Assembly: GCF_023159225.1 (NCBI RefSeq)
Contig: NC_063169.1
Span: 61,529,934-61,593,933 of the forward strand
Origin: Perognathus longimembris pacificus
Lineage: Eukaryota; Chordata; Mammalia; Rodentia; Heteromyidae
Direction of reading: 5' to 3'
Length of the DNA: 64,000 nt
The notes beneath the pieces were generated by a model. That model saw only the letters and a program-made list of their open reading frames with translations, was not told the DNA's origin and searched no databases. Shown here piece after piece: positions 1 through 10,883 of this stretch; the stretch's first letter is position 1, and every line of letters begins with the position of its first letter. Made by a program: the position numbers and the translations under genes.

Positions 1-104
1 GCTCCTCCTCTTTGTCAGTGGGTCTTGATATCAGATGCCCAAAAAAGAGGTAATACAGGAAATAGTGGGTCCATGCACATAAGTCAACAAGATTTTTCTC
101 AGAT
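1..104. other. No feature recognised
   Basis: A short unique-looking start of the window. Confidence 0.4.
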
Positions 105-526
105 AGCCAGGCACTAGTGGCTTATGCCTGAAATCCTAGCTACTCAGGAGGCTGAGATCTGATGATCACTGTTAAAAGCCAGCCCAGGCAGGAAAGTCCT
201 GAGACTTTTTTTTTCCAGTCCTGGGGCTTGAACTCAGGGCCTGAGCACTGTCCCTGGCTTCTTTTTGCTACCACTTGAGCCACAGCGCCGCTTCTGGCTT
301 TTTCTGTATATGTGATGCTGAGGAATAGAACCCAGGGCTTCATGCATACTAGGCAAGCACTCCACCACTAGGCCACATTCCCAGCTTCCTGTGAGACTCT
401 TATCTCCAGTAAGCCACCAGAAAAAGGGAAGTGGCACTGAGTGAGGCTCAAGTGGTAGAGCACTAGCCTTGAGCTGAAGAGCTCAGGGACAGGACCTAGG
501 CCTACAGTTCAAGCCCACAACTGGCC
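105..526 (+). repeat. B1-Geo dimeric SINE, split by a nested SINE
   Basis: The left part reads as a 7SL/B1-like monomer (GGCACTAGTGGCTTATGCC, then CTACTCAGGAGGCTGAGAT). The right part is the tRNA-like Geo monomer (GGCTCAAGTGGTAGAG, then CAGTTCAAGCCC). The element is cut at about 206 by a minus-strand IDL-Geo and resumes at about 387 with GAGACTCTTATCTCCAGTAAG. B1-type SINEs are RNA polymerase III retroposons moved by L1. Strong family match; the boundaries are good to a few bases. Confidence 0.85.
206..385 (-). repeat. IDL-Geo SINE nested in B1-Geo
   Basis: Poly-T is followed by CCAGTCCTGGGGCTTGAAC and ends in the reverse-complemented ID 5' end (GGCCACATTCCCAGC). It interrupts a plus-strand B1-Geo. 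The likely target-site duplication is TCCTGAGACT (197-206) against TCCTGTGAGACT (387-398), so the host SINE is older. Confidence 0.85.
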
Positions 527-605
527 AAAAAAAATATTTTTTTTTTTCCTCATGCAATCAAAATCCCTAACGTTAACAACCTAGTTATGTGATCATATTT
601 CCTAA

Positions 606-818
606 ATAGCTAGGATTATAGGCATGGTACCTACTCAGGAGACAGATCTGTGGATTACAGTTCAAAGCCAGCCCAGGCTGTGAAACTCTTATCTCTAGTT
701 AGACAGCAAAACGCCGAAAGTAGAGCTGTGGCTCAAGTGGTAGAGTACCAGCCTTGAGTGAACAAGCCAAGCAAGAGTGTGAGGCCTTGAGTTCAGGACC
801 TAGTACTAGCATACAAAT
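606..818 (+). repeat. B1-Geo SINE
   Basis: The B1-like left part is degraded at its 5' end (CTACTCAGGAG, then CAAAGCCAGCCCAGGC). It is followed by the Geo monomer (GTGGCTCAAGTGGTAGAG, GAGTTCAGGACC). The tail runs straight into a purine microsatellite. Confidence 0.8.
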
Positions 819-819
819 A

Positions 820-994
820 GAAAAAGAGAGAGACAGAGGCAGAGACAGAGAGAGAATGAAAAAGGAGGGAAAGAGGGAGGGAAGGAAGGGAGGGAGGGAG
901 GGAAGGGAGGAGGGAAGGAAGGAAGGAAGGAAGGAAGGAAGGAAGGAAGGAAGGAAGGAAGGAAGGAAGGAAGGAAGGAAGGAAGGAAGGAAGG
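820..994. repeat. GA / GGAA microsatellite
   Basis: A GAGACAGAG stretch grades into GGGA and then a long near-perfect GGAA run. It starts at the tail of the preceding B1-Geo and probably grew from it. Long open frames here on both strands (Gly-Arg-Lys-Glu or Pro-Ser-Phe-Leu repeats) are artefacts of the tetranucleotide. Confidence 0.95.
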
Positions 995-1477
995 AGAGGC
1001 TCTTTCTGTTTAGGTACCCAAAATCCTTTTTTTTTTTTCATCACCTTATACAGGCTACTATTGCAGGTGAGGGTTTTGTGTTTCAGGTTTTTCCTCCCTG
1101 CTTCCTTTTCAGAGTCAACTCGCTTTCTGTCCAAATCTGTGCCCTCAGCAGCTGCTGCAATGGCAACTTTTGTGATTAGATCTCAGGGCTGGGGGCTTCT
1201 CCCTCCACCTTGATCTAGGTTCCACGCCCCTCACCTCTTTACTCCTCTTATCTGCCTAATGAGGATAATTATAGTGTGCTTATAAACTGGTTCTCAGATG
1301 AAAGGTAACTAAGTCTTTTAAATACTATCATCATCCTCAAACTGTGTAGCCATTTTGGGTGTGGTCAACACATGCAAAGGCTGACTGAAGAAACAAACAA
1401 ACACCGGCCCCTAGACTGAAGGTCTCTGAGAAGTGGGAGAGCATTGGTGAGAGGCACTCTCCAGGAGTCTAGCGTAG

Positions 1478-1550
1478 AAGCAGTGGAGAGTCCGGTGGCA
1501 GAGCACTGGTCTTGCAGGCACAAAGCCCTAGGGCTACTCGCTGCCACTGC
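1478..1550 (+). repeat. Degenerate ID-like monomer
   Basis: CGGTGGCAGAGCACTGGTCTTGCA followed by CAAAGCCCTAGGGCTACT keeps the order of an ID element, meaning the D-arm box and then the T-arm region. It is diverged and lacks a clear A-tail. Short ATAC repeats follow. Confidence 0.45.
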
Positions 1551-1590
1551 TGTACATACATACAGGCATACATACATATGTGCATACATG

Positions 1591-1786
1591 GGGCTGGGAA
1601 TATGGCCTAGTGGTAAAATGCTCGCCTCGTATACATGAAGTCCTGGGTTCGATTCCTCGACACCACACATATAGAAAAAGCCAGAAGTGGCGCTGTGGCT
1701 CAAGTGGTAGAGTGCTAGCCTCCAGCAAAAAGAAGCCAGGAATGGTGCTCAGGCCCTGAGTTCAAGCCCCAGGACTGGAAAAAAAA
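1591..1786 (+). repeat. IDL-Geo SINE
   Basis: The ID left monomer (GGGCTGGGAATATGGCCTAG, GGTTCGATTCC) is joined to Geo (GGCTCAAGTGGTAGAGTGC, GAGTTCAAGCCCC) and an A-tail. It sits within CATA/TGCA repeats. A 20-bp identical block lies on both sides (1571-1590 and 1806-1825), which is either a long target-site duplication or a property of the host repeat. Confidence 0.9.
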
Positions 1787-1849
1787 GTGCATATGTGCAT
1801 GCATGCATACATATGTGCATACATGCATGCATGCAAACATAAAACACGT

Positions 1850-2010
1850 GACCAGGGCTGTCTAGACTTGGACTGCAGTTTTGCTTCTGACTAGCTAGGT
1901 AGTCTCCTCTCTTAGTTTCCTCAAATATGAAACCATGAACATCATGGTGATCCTCTCAGGGGTTCAGTGAGCAACGTAATTAGGATTATACTGGACACTA
2001 TTGTTATTAA
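1850..2010 (+). repeat. MIR ancient SINE
   Basis: It follows the MIR layout: a GACTTGGACTGCAG-like segment, TTGCTTCTGACTAGCTAGG, then CTTAGTTTCCTCAAATATGAAA and a TTCAGTGAGC segment. MIR is a mammal-wide tRNA-derived SINE with an L2-like tail, long inactive. Confidence 0.6.
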
Positions 2011-2478
2011 GTTCCTTAAACAGTGGTTTAAGTGTCAAAATGTAATGTAACTAAAAACCTCACACTTCTAACGATGCCTGGGGAAAGGCTCCACTTTGAG
2101 AATGCGCAGAGATGATTGTTGTGGACGTAGCTTCAGTGGTTGACATAGTTGTGTTATCACTTAAAAGCAAGCTGGTTCTGTTTTTGCTGAGGAGATAGAA
2201 AATAAGAAACACAGTGAGGAATGCCTGAAACTGCAAATCTATCTCATCATTAAAATGGAAAACAATAGACTTCACCTACTTGCTGAAAAAAGGCCTAACA
2301 AAAGCTAGGGGAAATTACATGAAATGGTGATGTATTGATTTATCAAATTTATCCCTCAAATTTTTGGTAGGAACCCCCCCCCCATCCATCATTCCAAGAA
2401 TCAGCTGAAATAACCTGTGCTGTTTTGTTTAGAATTGAGACTATGCATCTCTAATCATCTAAAATACAGTGTGTGGGG

Positions 2479-2722
2479 GCCAGGTCAGGCATTGATGATT
2501 CACATCTGTCACCCCAGCTATGAGGAGGCTGAGATCTGAGGATCACAGTTCAAAGCCAACCCAGGCATATAAATCTTGGAGACTCTTATCTCCAATTAAC
2601 TAGCAAAAAAAATTCTAGAAGTGGAGGTGTGGTTCATGTGGTAGAACACCAGGCTTACACAGAAAATGTCGAGCAAGAGCAAGAGGTCCTGGGCTCTAAG
2701 CTGAGGTACCAAAACCATAAGA
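2479..2722 (+). repeat. B1-Geo SINE
   Basis: The B1-like left part (CACATCTGTCACCCCAGCTA, GAGGCTGAGATCTGAGGATC) is joined to a worn Geo right monomer (GTGGTTCATGTGGTAGAAC). The end is diverged, which suggests an older copy. Confidence 0.8.
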
Positions 2723-2797
2723 AGAAAAGAATGTATGTTCAGATGTTTCTTAAATGTGATTCTTTGTCATTTTGCTATTAAAGTAAAGGTTGAAAAA

Positions 2798-2880
2798 GCT
2801 GGGACTGACGCTCACTGGTAGAGCATATGTTTTTGCATCTGCACAGCGCTGGGTTCCATCCCCAGCAACCAAAAATAGAT
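2798..2880 (+). repeat. ID-like monomeric SINE
   Basis: AGCTGGGACTGACGCTCACTGGTAGAGC is followed by CGCTGGGTTCCATCCCCAGCAAC and an A-rich tail with no Geo half. This is the expected form of a single tRNA-Ala-derived ID element. Confidence 0.65.
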
Positions 2881-2884
2881 AAAT

Positions 2885-4137
2885 AAAATAGACTGAATTG
2901 CTAGATAACAACTTAATGCGGTTGTTTCTGCTTCAGTAGTCTTTCTCCAAAAAAAAGTCTTTATGATATTCAGAAGCTTTGACAATATCTAAGTTGCCGC
3001 TAGAAGATTTTGAAAGAGAAACAGGAACTATTTGCAAGACAATGCATTTCATTTTTCCAGAAATCTGTTTGGGACAGCCAATAGTTTAACATTTTTGCTT
3101 TCATTTGATTTGAAAATAGCCCAATGGAGAAATTGTAATTTAAAAGAAAAGGCAGTGTGAAAGGCAGCCACTTCCCCCCCCCGCATCTCCATACATAATG
3201 TACCTTTGTGGCAGAACGCAGGAACAAACAGGCAATTGACTTCAATGACTGTGCTCCACTTATTCCAATGATAAAAATGAAACACTGGCCTCAACTTCAG
3301 ATATTACTTCCATGAAACAATTTAAAGAAAAAGTTTGTTTCATGTCTTCCTACCTCTTAAGCAGTTAACCAACTTGGAAGCATTTATTTTTCTTTAGTGT
3401 AGTAAGCAATACATAATGAAATGATTTTTAAACTGAAGTACATCCGGCAATTTATTTGCAACCCCAAATTTCTCTAATCCTACTGTTTCTTTGGCCTGAA
3501 GTGAAAATAAATGTGACAATCATAAATGGAGTCGAGAAGAAATTTTATGCCTACATATACAGTTAATCAATCATTCAGAATGCTCATTATATATGTGCAT
3601 TTGTATCTGCTTTTATCTTGCAATGTGCTTTAGGCTGCTGGCAGCAGAAAACTCAGCTTAAAGAGCTTTCAAAAGTAAGGAAAATGAATGATCACCCAAC
3701 AAAAAGGTTCAAAATGGGGTGCTTTCAGGGCTGGATCACGCCATGGTTCAATGGTGCCAACACATAAACAGTTTCCTCTCATCTTTCTTCTGTGCCTTCT
3801 GGGGACTGTGCGTTGTGGCTCCACACTGACTTCCGTTCGGTTGACAGATGACTGTTACAAGACCGCCTGTCTCATCTAGGCCATCACCTGATTCCCAGAT
3901 GAAGGAGAGTCTCTCTTCCCAGATGCCTCTGGCGGACTTGGTCTTATTAGCAAGGACTGGGTCATAGGCTCCTGCTTGCGACAGTCGCACTCCAGGACCA
4001 TAGCACTGTTCTGCTTGGCATAGAAGGTTCTGAGTCCCACAGCAAGGGTGAAAACCCAACTTCATGGATGAGCAGGGAGGGTTGAGGTCTGCTGTGATTT
4101 CAGGCAGCCAGAGCCTGACTGGGAGGGAACAATACTG
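2885..4137. other. No gene or clear repeat seen
   Basis: AT-rich unique-looking sequence with a short C run near 3174-3182. Short open frames on the minus strand show no domain or codon bias that would support a gene. Confidence 0.5.
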
Positions 4138-4473
4138 TGCTGAGTCCGTTTTCTGTCTCCGTAACAAATGCCTGAAGCAGTCAACTTCGTAAGCACGAAG
4201 GTTTGCTCCCGTTTGGGAGGGCTCCGTTTGTGGTGAGTTAACTGGACTGCAGCGGGGCCTGTGATGAGAGGAAGCATGTGACTCCTCAAACCAAGGCCAA
4301 GACCCAAGAAAGAAAGAAGGGCTGGGATCCCCATGCAAGGGCACCCCAATGACCTACAGACCTCCCTCTAGTACCTGCCCCTTAAACTTTTCCAATTGTT
4401 TGCAAAGTACCAAGTTGTTTGCCAAGCCTTTAACATGTGGGCCTTTGGGGAACATTCCAGATCTAAACTATAG
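4138..4473 (-). mobile_element. MaLR-type solo LTR
   Basis: Read on the plus strand, it begins GCTGAGTCCGTTTTCTGTCTC, passes CAACAAATGCCTGAAGCAG-like text and ends GGGGAACATTCCAGATCTAA, then ACTATAG. This is the reverse-complement order of mammalian MST/MLT/ORR-type LTRs. No internal region is seen beside it, so it is probably a recombined solo LTR. A 198-codon minus-strand frame crosses it and is not a gene. Confidence 0.65.
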
Positions 4474-6304
4474 TAAATTCTAAACAGACAAAAAACAATC
4501 TATGAAATATGAATGCCATTCGAAAATGCTTACTGTGGTTCTAGGCACTGTCATCCCCATGAGCAACCTAGAACTCAGACGTAGACCATTATCTTCCTAG
4601 TATCAGAGAAGGTTCTATAGAGAGAGGGTTTGGTTTGGTTTGTGCCTCTCCTCCGTTAGAATGTTGGGTAGACGATAAAGATGAACAAATAGGATATTGA
4701 GCTCCTTCTCCAGCCCCTGTGTGGAAATCATGAATGGGCCACTGCCAATTCATATGTTTTCATATTGAAAACCAAAACTATAAACCCCTGCCTCTGTTTT
4801 ATACACAGAAACTTAAATCCCATCCCCTGAAATGGGAGAATACCAGAATACTTCTTTTCTGCCCCTTCCTTGAAGTGCTTCCATGATATGAAACAGAGAT
4901 GAGAGATTTGATTGTTCTTTTCACCACTGCAGCCTAGACAACGAACACAGCTAGAAAACACACCTCTACGCAGCCTAAAACATAGAAAGGGCACAGGAGT
5001 TAGCCAAGCTTCTGGCTGAATCAAGACAGGAAATGGGCAAGTGCAAAGAATATGGTTCAAGCTAGTTTGGGCTGGTTTGAAAACTGTGAGATGATTTATT
5101 CACTAAACTCAAAGCATTCCATTTGTGATGCTCTTCCAAAATTACTTTGTGAATAATTGAAGAATATTAGGGAGAGGTACCAACTCTAGCAGCGTTTTCT
5201 ATATAAACTATTTCAATTTATTTTAAATTTGGTACATATGTGATTTTTTTAACATTTCCATCCCTTGACGGTTTAATAGTATTTTAACCATACTGAATAT
5301 TTTATTTGTCTGTGCTAATTCTAATACTTGTTAAACACCCACAAATCCAAAGAGGCAAAGTTATCAAAGAAAGCTCAAGTTCTTTTAAATACATTATGGT
5401 GTAGAATAAATGTTATTCACAAAGGAACAATTATTATAATAGTATGGCTTGAAGGGGGTGCAAAAAATAATATAATACACTAAGTGGAAGAAGATAAATA
5501 TTCCGCCTGAGATAATCAGAGAATGATGATCGAGAATGATGGACCTCAAGTGGTGGCACTGGAGCAGAGTTTGTAAGGGATTCCAGGATAGGACCTCCAG
5601 AGCCATTCTGGTCACAGGAGCACAGTTAGCTGGAGCCACTAGCTAGGTGTCTCCAGGTGAGGGTTTAATGGTCCACTAACCTTCCACCTCAGCTCTGTCC
5701 TAGTCAACGTTTTCTCCTTGGAGAAAGGAGTAGAGAAGGAATGCAGTAGAGGAGAAATTTATGTCTACATACACATATTCATTCTAAGTCTTTTGACTTA
5801 GAAAAGGAGTTTACTCAGATTCACTTAGGAGATAAAGCAAGTAGAAACAGCTCACTAAAGAGAAAGGGCCCAAGAAATTCTTAACTGGCAAGAGTGATCA
5901 GTAGGCTCTCATGATGATGTTTTTAGAAAGCAAATGCATGTTCTTCAGTCCAATTCACAGTAATAAAAATTATTATTCAAGTTCAGGATACAATTGTCAT
6001 GGCTTAAGAATTCACATCAAAGAGTCACGGAGAAGGTACTAGTTGACAACATGAAATGTCTACTCTAAAGCTAAGGCAAATTATACTTCTTTAGCCTAAA
6101 ATGTATTTACCCAACTAACATTTTTAAGTTAAATGCTTTGCACAAAGTATGTATACAAGGAGGTAAAGATATAAACATAGTAAAAACAAGTCCTTTTTGA
6201 AGGGTAACAGCTTCTAGAAGAGGAAATAAATACATGTAAATGTATAAGCCAATTCTAGGCCTCAAACAAAGCTAGTGAGCAATTCAATTTTGTATGAAAA
6301 CTGG
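4474..6304. other. No gene or clear repeat seen
   Basis: About 1.8 kb of AT-rich sequence. No SINE boxes, LTR ends or coding exons could be recognised. Confidence 0.5.
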
Positions 6305-7800
6305 CCATCACACTTAAAAATAAATTTTGAGATATAATTTAAGTCACATACAATCCATTTGTTTAAGATATACAATTCTATGGAAGGTAATATTCACAGA
6401 AAGCTATACAGCCATCATCGCAACTTAACTTTAGAATGCCACCCCTAAAAGAAACTCCATAACCATTAATAGTCATTCCTATACTCCAATCCAGCACCTG
6501 AATTACCACTAAAAGACTTTCCACTTTTATAGATTTGCCTATTCTGAGTTTTTCATGTAAATGGAATCATACAATATTGGTCTTTTGTCCCTTAGCACAT
6601 GTTTTGAAGTTAACCCATTTTGTACCATGTGCCATTGCTGAAGAATATCCCACTATATGAATAATCTGTGGGTTATGAGTCCATTCACAATTGACAGACC
6701 CGTGGGTGGTTTTCACTTTTTGCTGTTCTGTGCATTATTATCCACATAAAAATTATTTATGCAAATGCATATTTTGTTTCTCCTACGAGTACCCCTTAGG
6801 TTGCTAGATCATTTGGTAACTCTATATTAGACATGGTGAAGTGCTACCAGGCAATCCTCCAAAGTTGTTGGGTCCTTTTCTACTCCCTGTGGGAATGTAG
6901 GCGGCACTGAGAGTCCACTTGTTCTCATGAGCCCTAGTGAGGGTCATCCCTTTGGTTACAGCCTTCCTAGAGTGTCTCAAGTGTTATCTCATGTGATTTT
7001 GCTGTTGGCTTCCTCACAGCTGCTAATGATCTGAATTGTTCTTTTAGACAGATTCTCACTCTGTAGCCCAGACTGGTCTGGAACTCATAATCCTCCTGCC
7101 TCAGCTTCCCAAGTGCTACAATTATACGTGGGCACTACCACTTCCTGCTGACCTGTGCCTTTTCACATATCTATATGATTTTTTTTATGTCTGTTTGACC
7201 TTTTGCCCATTGTGAGTTGGGCTACTTTTCTTGATTTTCAAGAGTTCTTTATATATTCTGAATACAAGTCTCGGATATATGGTTTGCAAGTATTTCTTCC
7301 CATTCTGTTTTCACTAAGAAATAGATTTTCTTATGGTTTTGGTATCATGCCTAAAAAAAAAAAATCTGCCTAACCTGAGATTATACTACTTTACTACCAT
7401 GCTTCCTTCTAGGAGTTTCCTATTTTAGCTATTAGATTTGTATCAGTGATCCACATCGCGTTAGTTTGTGTATATGGTATGAGGAAGGGGTTCAACGTCA
7501 CTCCATTATGTTCAGATGTCCTGCTTGTTGCAGTATTGTCTGATGCAGCATTATCTAGTCTTTCCTCATTTAACTGTAGTGTCACTACAGTGGGCAGTCA
7601 GTTGACCACACATGTCAGGGTTTGTTTCTGGACTCTTGGTTCTCCTCTGCTGATGTATGAGTCTCTTCTCAAGCTAGCACTGCATTGTCTTGATTACTGT
7701 AGCTCTGTACTAAAGTTTGGAATTAGGAAGTACTCTTTCTTTCCAGAATTGTGTCCCTGGTTCTGATTCCACTGGATATCCATAATTAGGTTAGGGCAGC
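6305..7800 (-). mobile_element. Old mammalian L1 (L1M-type) 3' part
   Basis: On the plus strand the order follows a reverse-complemented L1M 3' end and ORF2 tail. It runs through ATGGAATCATACAATATTGG, CCCATTGTGAGTTGGG, TTTATATATTCTGAATACAAG and TTTGCAAGTATTTCTTCCCA, ending with TTGATTACTGTAGCTCTGTA. ORF2 would encode the L1 endonuclease and reverse transcriptase, but the frame here is full of stops. A B1 SINE is inserted at about 7044-7150. It is an inactive relic. Confidence 0.8.
7044..7150 (-). repeat. B1 monomer SINE inserted in L1
   Basis: GACAGATTCTCACTCTGTAG, GACTGGTCTGGAACTCATAA and CCTCAGCTTCCCAAGTGCTA form the reverse complement of a B1 element. The L1 sequence continues on both sides. 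Confidence 0.8.
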
Positions 7801-8204
7801 GTATTTAAAGTAGGATAGTTATAGAGTGGGATGGATGCAGAGGACATTAGGAGCAAGTTATAAACTATATGCTGTTTAATCTGTGAGATGAAATTTTTTT
7901 CAAGTAGAGTATGAGAGATGACTTCATAGGCTTAAATGTCCTTATAATGTGGGAAATGACTTCAGTGAATTCCTTATTGCCCCAGATGGTTTCAATTGCT
8001 GAGCAGGGAACTTCAGTTCCATTTACTGAACTTATTCATGAAAAACAACTCTGCTTTTCTCACACTCAGATCTACTCGGTCCTGAGAAGTTTCGAGCTCA
8101 GGCTAGTTGACCTAACCATCAGGAATGCTATCAAAAAAATCCCAGCTCCGGGTGGAGAATGACTTGGTTTTATGGTGGGGTGGCTTGGACAGCAGAGAGA
8201 ACTA
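7801..8204. other. No gene or clear repeat seen
   Basis: Unique-looking sequence. An 83-codon open frame (7911-8162, plus) has no recognisable domain. Confidence 0.45.
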
Positions 8205-8335
8205 AGCATCACCGTCTGATTATCTCACTTAATCCACCCAGCCCCTGAGATGAGACTGTGATTATCCCTTTTACTAAGTGGGAAAAGAAGCTTGAGGAGA
8301 TTGATCCACTCGTCTAGCAGTGTACATAGTTAAAC
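8205..8335 (-). repeat. MIR ancient SINE
   Basis: TTATCTCACTTAATCCACCC, TGATTATCCCTTTTACTAAG and a TGGGAAAAGAAGCTTGAGG segment match the reverse-complement MIR order. Confidence 0.6.
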
Positions 8336-8344
8336 CTGTCTGAG

Positions 8345-8437
8345 ATATGCACTTGCTGACACATGCCTGTAGTCTCAGCAGGGTAAGGCAGGTAAATCAC
8401 AATTTCAAGGCCAGTCTGAACTCCATAGTAAAAATGT
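8345..8437 (+). repeat. B1 monomer fragment
   Basis: CTGACACATGCCTGTAGTCT, then AATTTCAAGGCCAGTCTGAA resembles B1. An AT/TG low-complexity stretch (8437-8515) follows. Confidence 0.6.
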
Positions 8438-8545
8438 GTATGTATATATTTTTTTCATTCTCCATATATATTCTTTCTCTCTATATATATAGAAAATATA
8501 CGTGTGTGTGTGATGAAACATGCCCTTGAACCCAGTTCTGTGTTT

Positions 8546-8790
8546 TTGTTTGTTTGTTTGTTTGTTTTTTGTTGTTTTTTTCTTTTCTCTAGTCCTGGGG
8601 CTTGAAGTCAGGGCCTGGGGTCTGTCCCTGACCCTCTCTGTGCTCAAGGCTAGAGCTCTACCACTTGAGCCACAGCCCACCTTCTGGCTTTTTCTGTTTA
8701 TATGGTACTGAGGAATCAAACCCAGGGCTTCATGCATGCTAGGCAAGCGCTCTACCACTAAGCCACATTCCCACCCCCACCCCCAGCCCC
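8546..8790 (-). repeat. IDL-Geo SINE with GTTT tail
   Basis: GTTT repeats (the complement of an AAAC-rich tail) precede AGTCCTGGGGCTTGAAGTCA. The Geo and ID halves follow in reverse complement, ending AAGCCACATTCCCACCCCCA. A C-rich expansion lies at the ID 5' end. Confidence 0.85.
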
Positions 8791-8807
8791 GGTTCTGTTT
8801 GACACTA

Positions 8808-9044
8808 AGTTTCATGCCAGTATTGAGGTTTGTACTCAGGTTCTGGACACTATCCCTTGCATTTTTTTGCTCAAGGCTAGCACTCTACCACTAGAGCTAC
8901 TGCTACATTTCCAGCATTTTTGGTGTTTAATTGCAGATAAGATTCTCATGGACTTTTCTGTCTGGGCAGGCTTCAAATCATAATCCTCAGATCTCAGCCT
9001 CCTGAGCAGCTAGGATTGCAGGTGTGAGCTATTGACACCTAGCT
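8808..9044 (-). repeat. B1-Geo SINE
   Basis: Reverse-complement Geo (GCTCAAGGCTAGCACTCTAC) leads to reverse-complement B1 (CTCAGATCTCAGCCTCCTGA, CTAGGATTGCAGGTGTGAG). It adjoins the preceding IDL-Geo. Confidence 0.85.
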
Positions 9045-10685
9045 TGAGAGTGTATGCTGAATATCCCTATTTGGCTTCCCCCATGAGATTTCGGCCAGGG
9101 ACCTAGGTTCCGCAGACTCTTTACCTCATTGGGGCCTCTCATGTGGCTGAGTTAATGAGTGTGAGGTCATGATATGACAACAAGAAGGCAGAGAACTTGG
9201 AAGGGACTGAAAGCCCCTGTCTTCTGGTATCTGGAGTATGTTCTTAGTTTCATCTTTCATGGGTCCACTTTTGACCCATGGTGAAGGAGAATAGAATTCA
9301 CTTGGGGAGATTTCCTGAGCTAGTGTCTGAGAAGGCATGCATTCTCTGTCCTCCTCCTCAGCTGCCTAACAGAAACGATGGCAGTGGCGCGCACCTAATG
9401 CTACTTGTGTCCAAATGACATGTCGCTTGTAATCACGTAACTAAGCCCAATTCTGCAAACAACACAAATTCGAAAAGGCAGTCTCTGCATGTGCGGTAGA
9501 GGTGCGAACTGTGGGGTACAGAGAGGTCTTAGGTAAATGAACAGACTCTGATTGCTGGCCTTATATAATCATAAGCCTTAATCTGGTCAAATGTAATCAA
9601 GTCATCGAAAGAAAAAAATAAAATCAGAAGAATAAACATCTCTAATCAAAAAGATATTTTCTGCTCTGTAACCCTTTATTGTCCTTTTTGACCTACTCAG
9701 TTATGGCAGGAGAACTTTGTTGGATTTTTTTTTTTCGCCAGCATGATTATTTCCCACAGAACATGTTAACCTGATTAGAAAGTGTATAAAAGTGTTTGAA
9801 TATGTATCTGTGCTTGGATTCCTATGTCTACAGCATACAAATGCAGGAATTTCCTGACTCAAACAGCATGTCTAGTGGTCCTATTACTCAGACATTCTGC
9901 TGAGTCAAACCTACATCTCCCTGTATTTATTTCCGCCCACATTATTTAAAGGGACCAGCATGCATCTAGCAAATTCTGTGCAGTAATAATAGCAGATGTA
10001 GAGATACAGCACTTGGAACTCCAGGCATTGTCTCTCAGAATCATCCCAAAAGGGCCTTCCATTTTCCTACTTTGCCAGTTTCGTCTCTGCAACTTCTATG
10101 GCAAGATCTCAGCGAGCCACGCCAGTGAGGCTTTGAAATGTCACTCGCCAAGGATGAAAAAGACAAAGGGGACATGCAAAGACATGGCTAATTTTCTTCT
10201 TTTTATATGTTAAGATTGCTTTCTTCTGTCCAAGGGCCCTGCAGGAAGGACCCTGTTCACTCCTTGGGAACAGGGAATTGAGGAAATCACGACCAGACAT
10301 GGGAAGTCTGCGGGGGTCATAGCACCCTGGGCTGTGTACTTCCACAGCAAGAAGGAAATGACAGTAAGTGACTCTCCAGAGGCCGGGGCTCAGAAGGCAC
10401 TCAGACCAAACCGAAATGCCAGAATCACAGCTTATTCAACTAACTTAAAACCCAGAGAAAAATAAGAGGGCAGGGAGGATCAGCTCCTAGGGATAGAATG
10501 CAAATAGGTTCAGTACCTTCTACCTGGATTTGGAATTAGACCAAGCCCTCTAGGTGCTGGAACAGAGTTGAATTCTGAGTGATGGAATTTACACACAGAA
10601 GGCTTCTGGGCCTGCTCTGGCCAGCTAGCTTGCTGAACAGTCAAGATATGTTAGCTGTGTTTCTTTTCTTTCTTCTTCTTTTTAT
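9045..10685. other. No gene or repeat; AT-rich unique block
   Basis: No repeat or exon recognised. The part at 9536-9860 is AT-rich with several TAATC/GATTA words and one GTTAAC, and it could be a conserved non-coding element. That cannot be judged from one sequence. Confidence 0.45.
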
Positions 10686-10883
10686 GTCAGTTGTAGGGCT
10701 TGAACACAGTGCTTGGGAGCTATTCCTGAACTTTGATGCTCTACCACTTTAAGCCATAGCTCTACTTCTGGTTTTCTGGTGGTTAATGGGGGATACCAGT
10801 TTCACAGCCTGGCTTCAAACTGCAATCCTCAGATCTCAACCTCCTGAGCAGCTAGATTACAGGTGTGTGCCACAGATGCCCAG
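10686..10883 (-). repeat. B1-Geo SINE
   Basis: GTCAGTTGTAGGGCTTGAAC, CTCTACCACTTTAAGCCATA, then CTCAGATCTCAACCTCCTGA and CAGCTAGATTACAGGTGTG form a reverse-complement B1-Geo dimer. It is moderately diverged. Confidence 0.8.

Noticed and set aside
754..1179. 141-codon plus frame with Gly-Arg-Lys-Glu repeats
   Set aside because: It is a translation of the GGAA microsatellite and SINE tail.
1571..1825. 20-bp identical blocks taken as a very long target-site duplication
   Set aside because: They consist of CATA/TGCA repeat words that extend past the SINE, so host repeat structure explains them as well.
3748..4344. 198-codon minus frame
   Set aside because: It overlaps a MaLR LTR for nearly a third of its length and shows no known domain.
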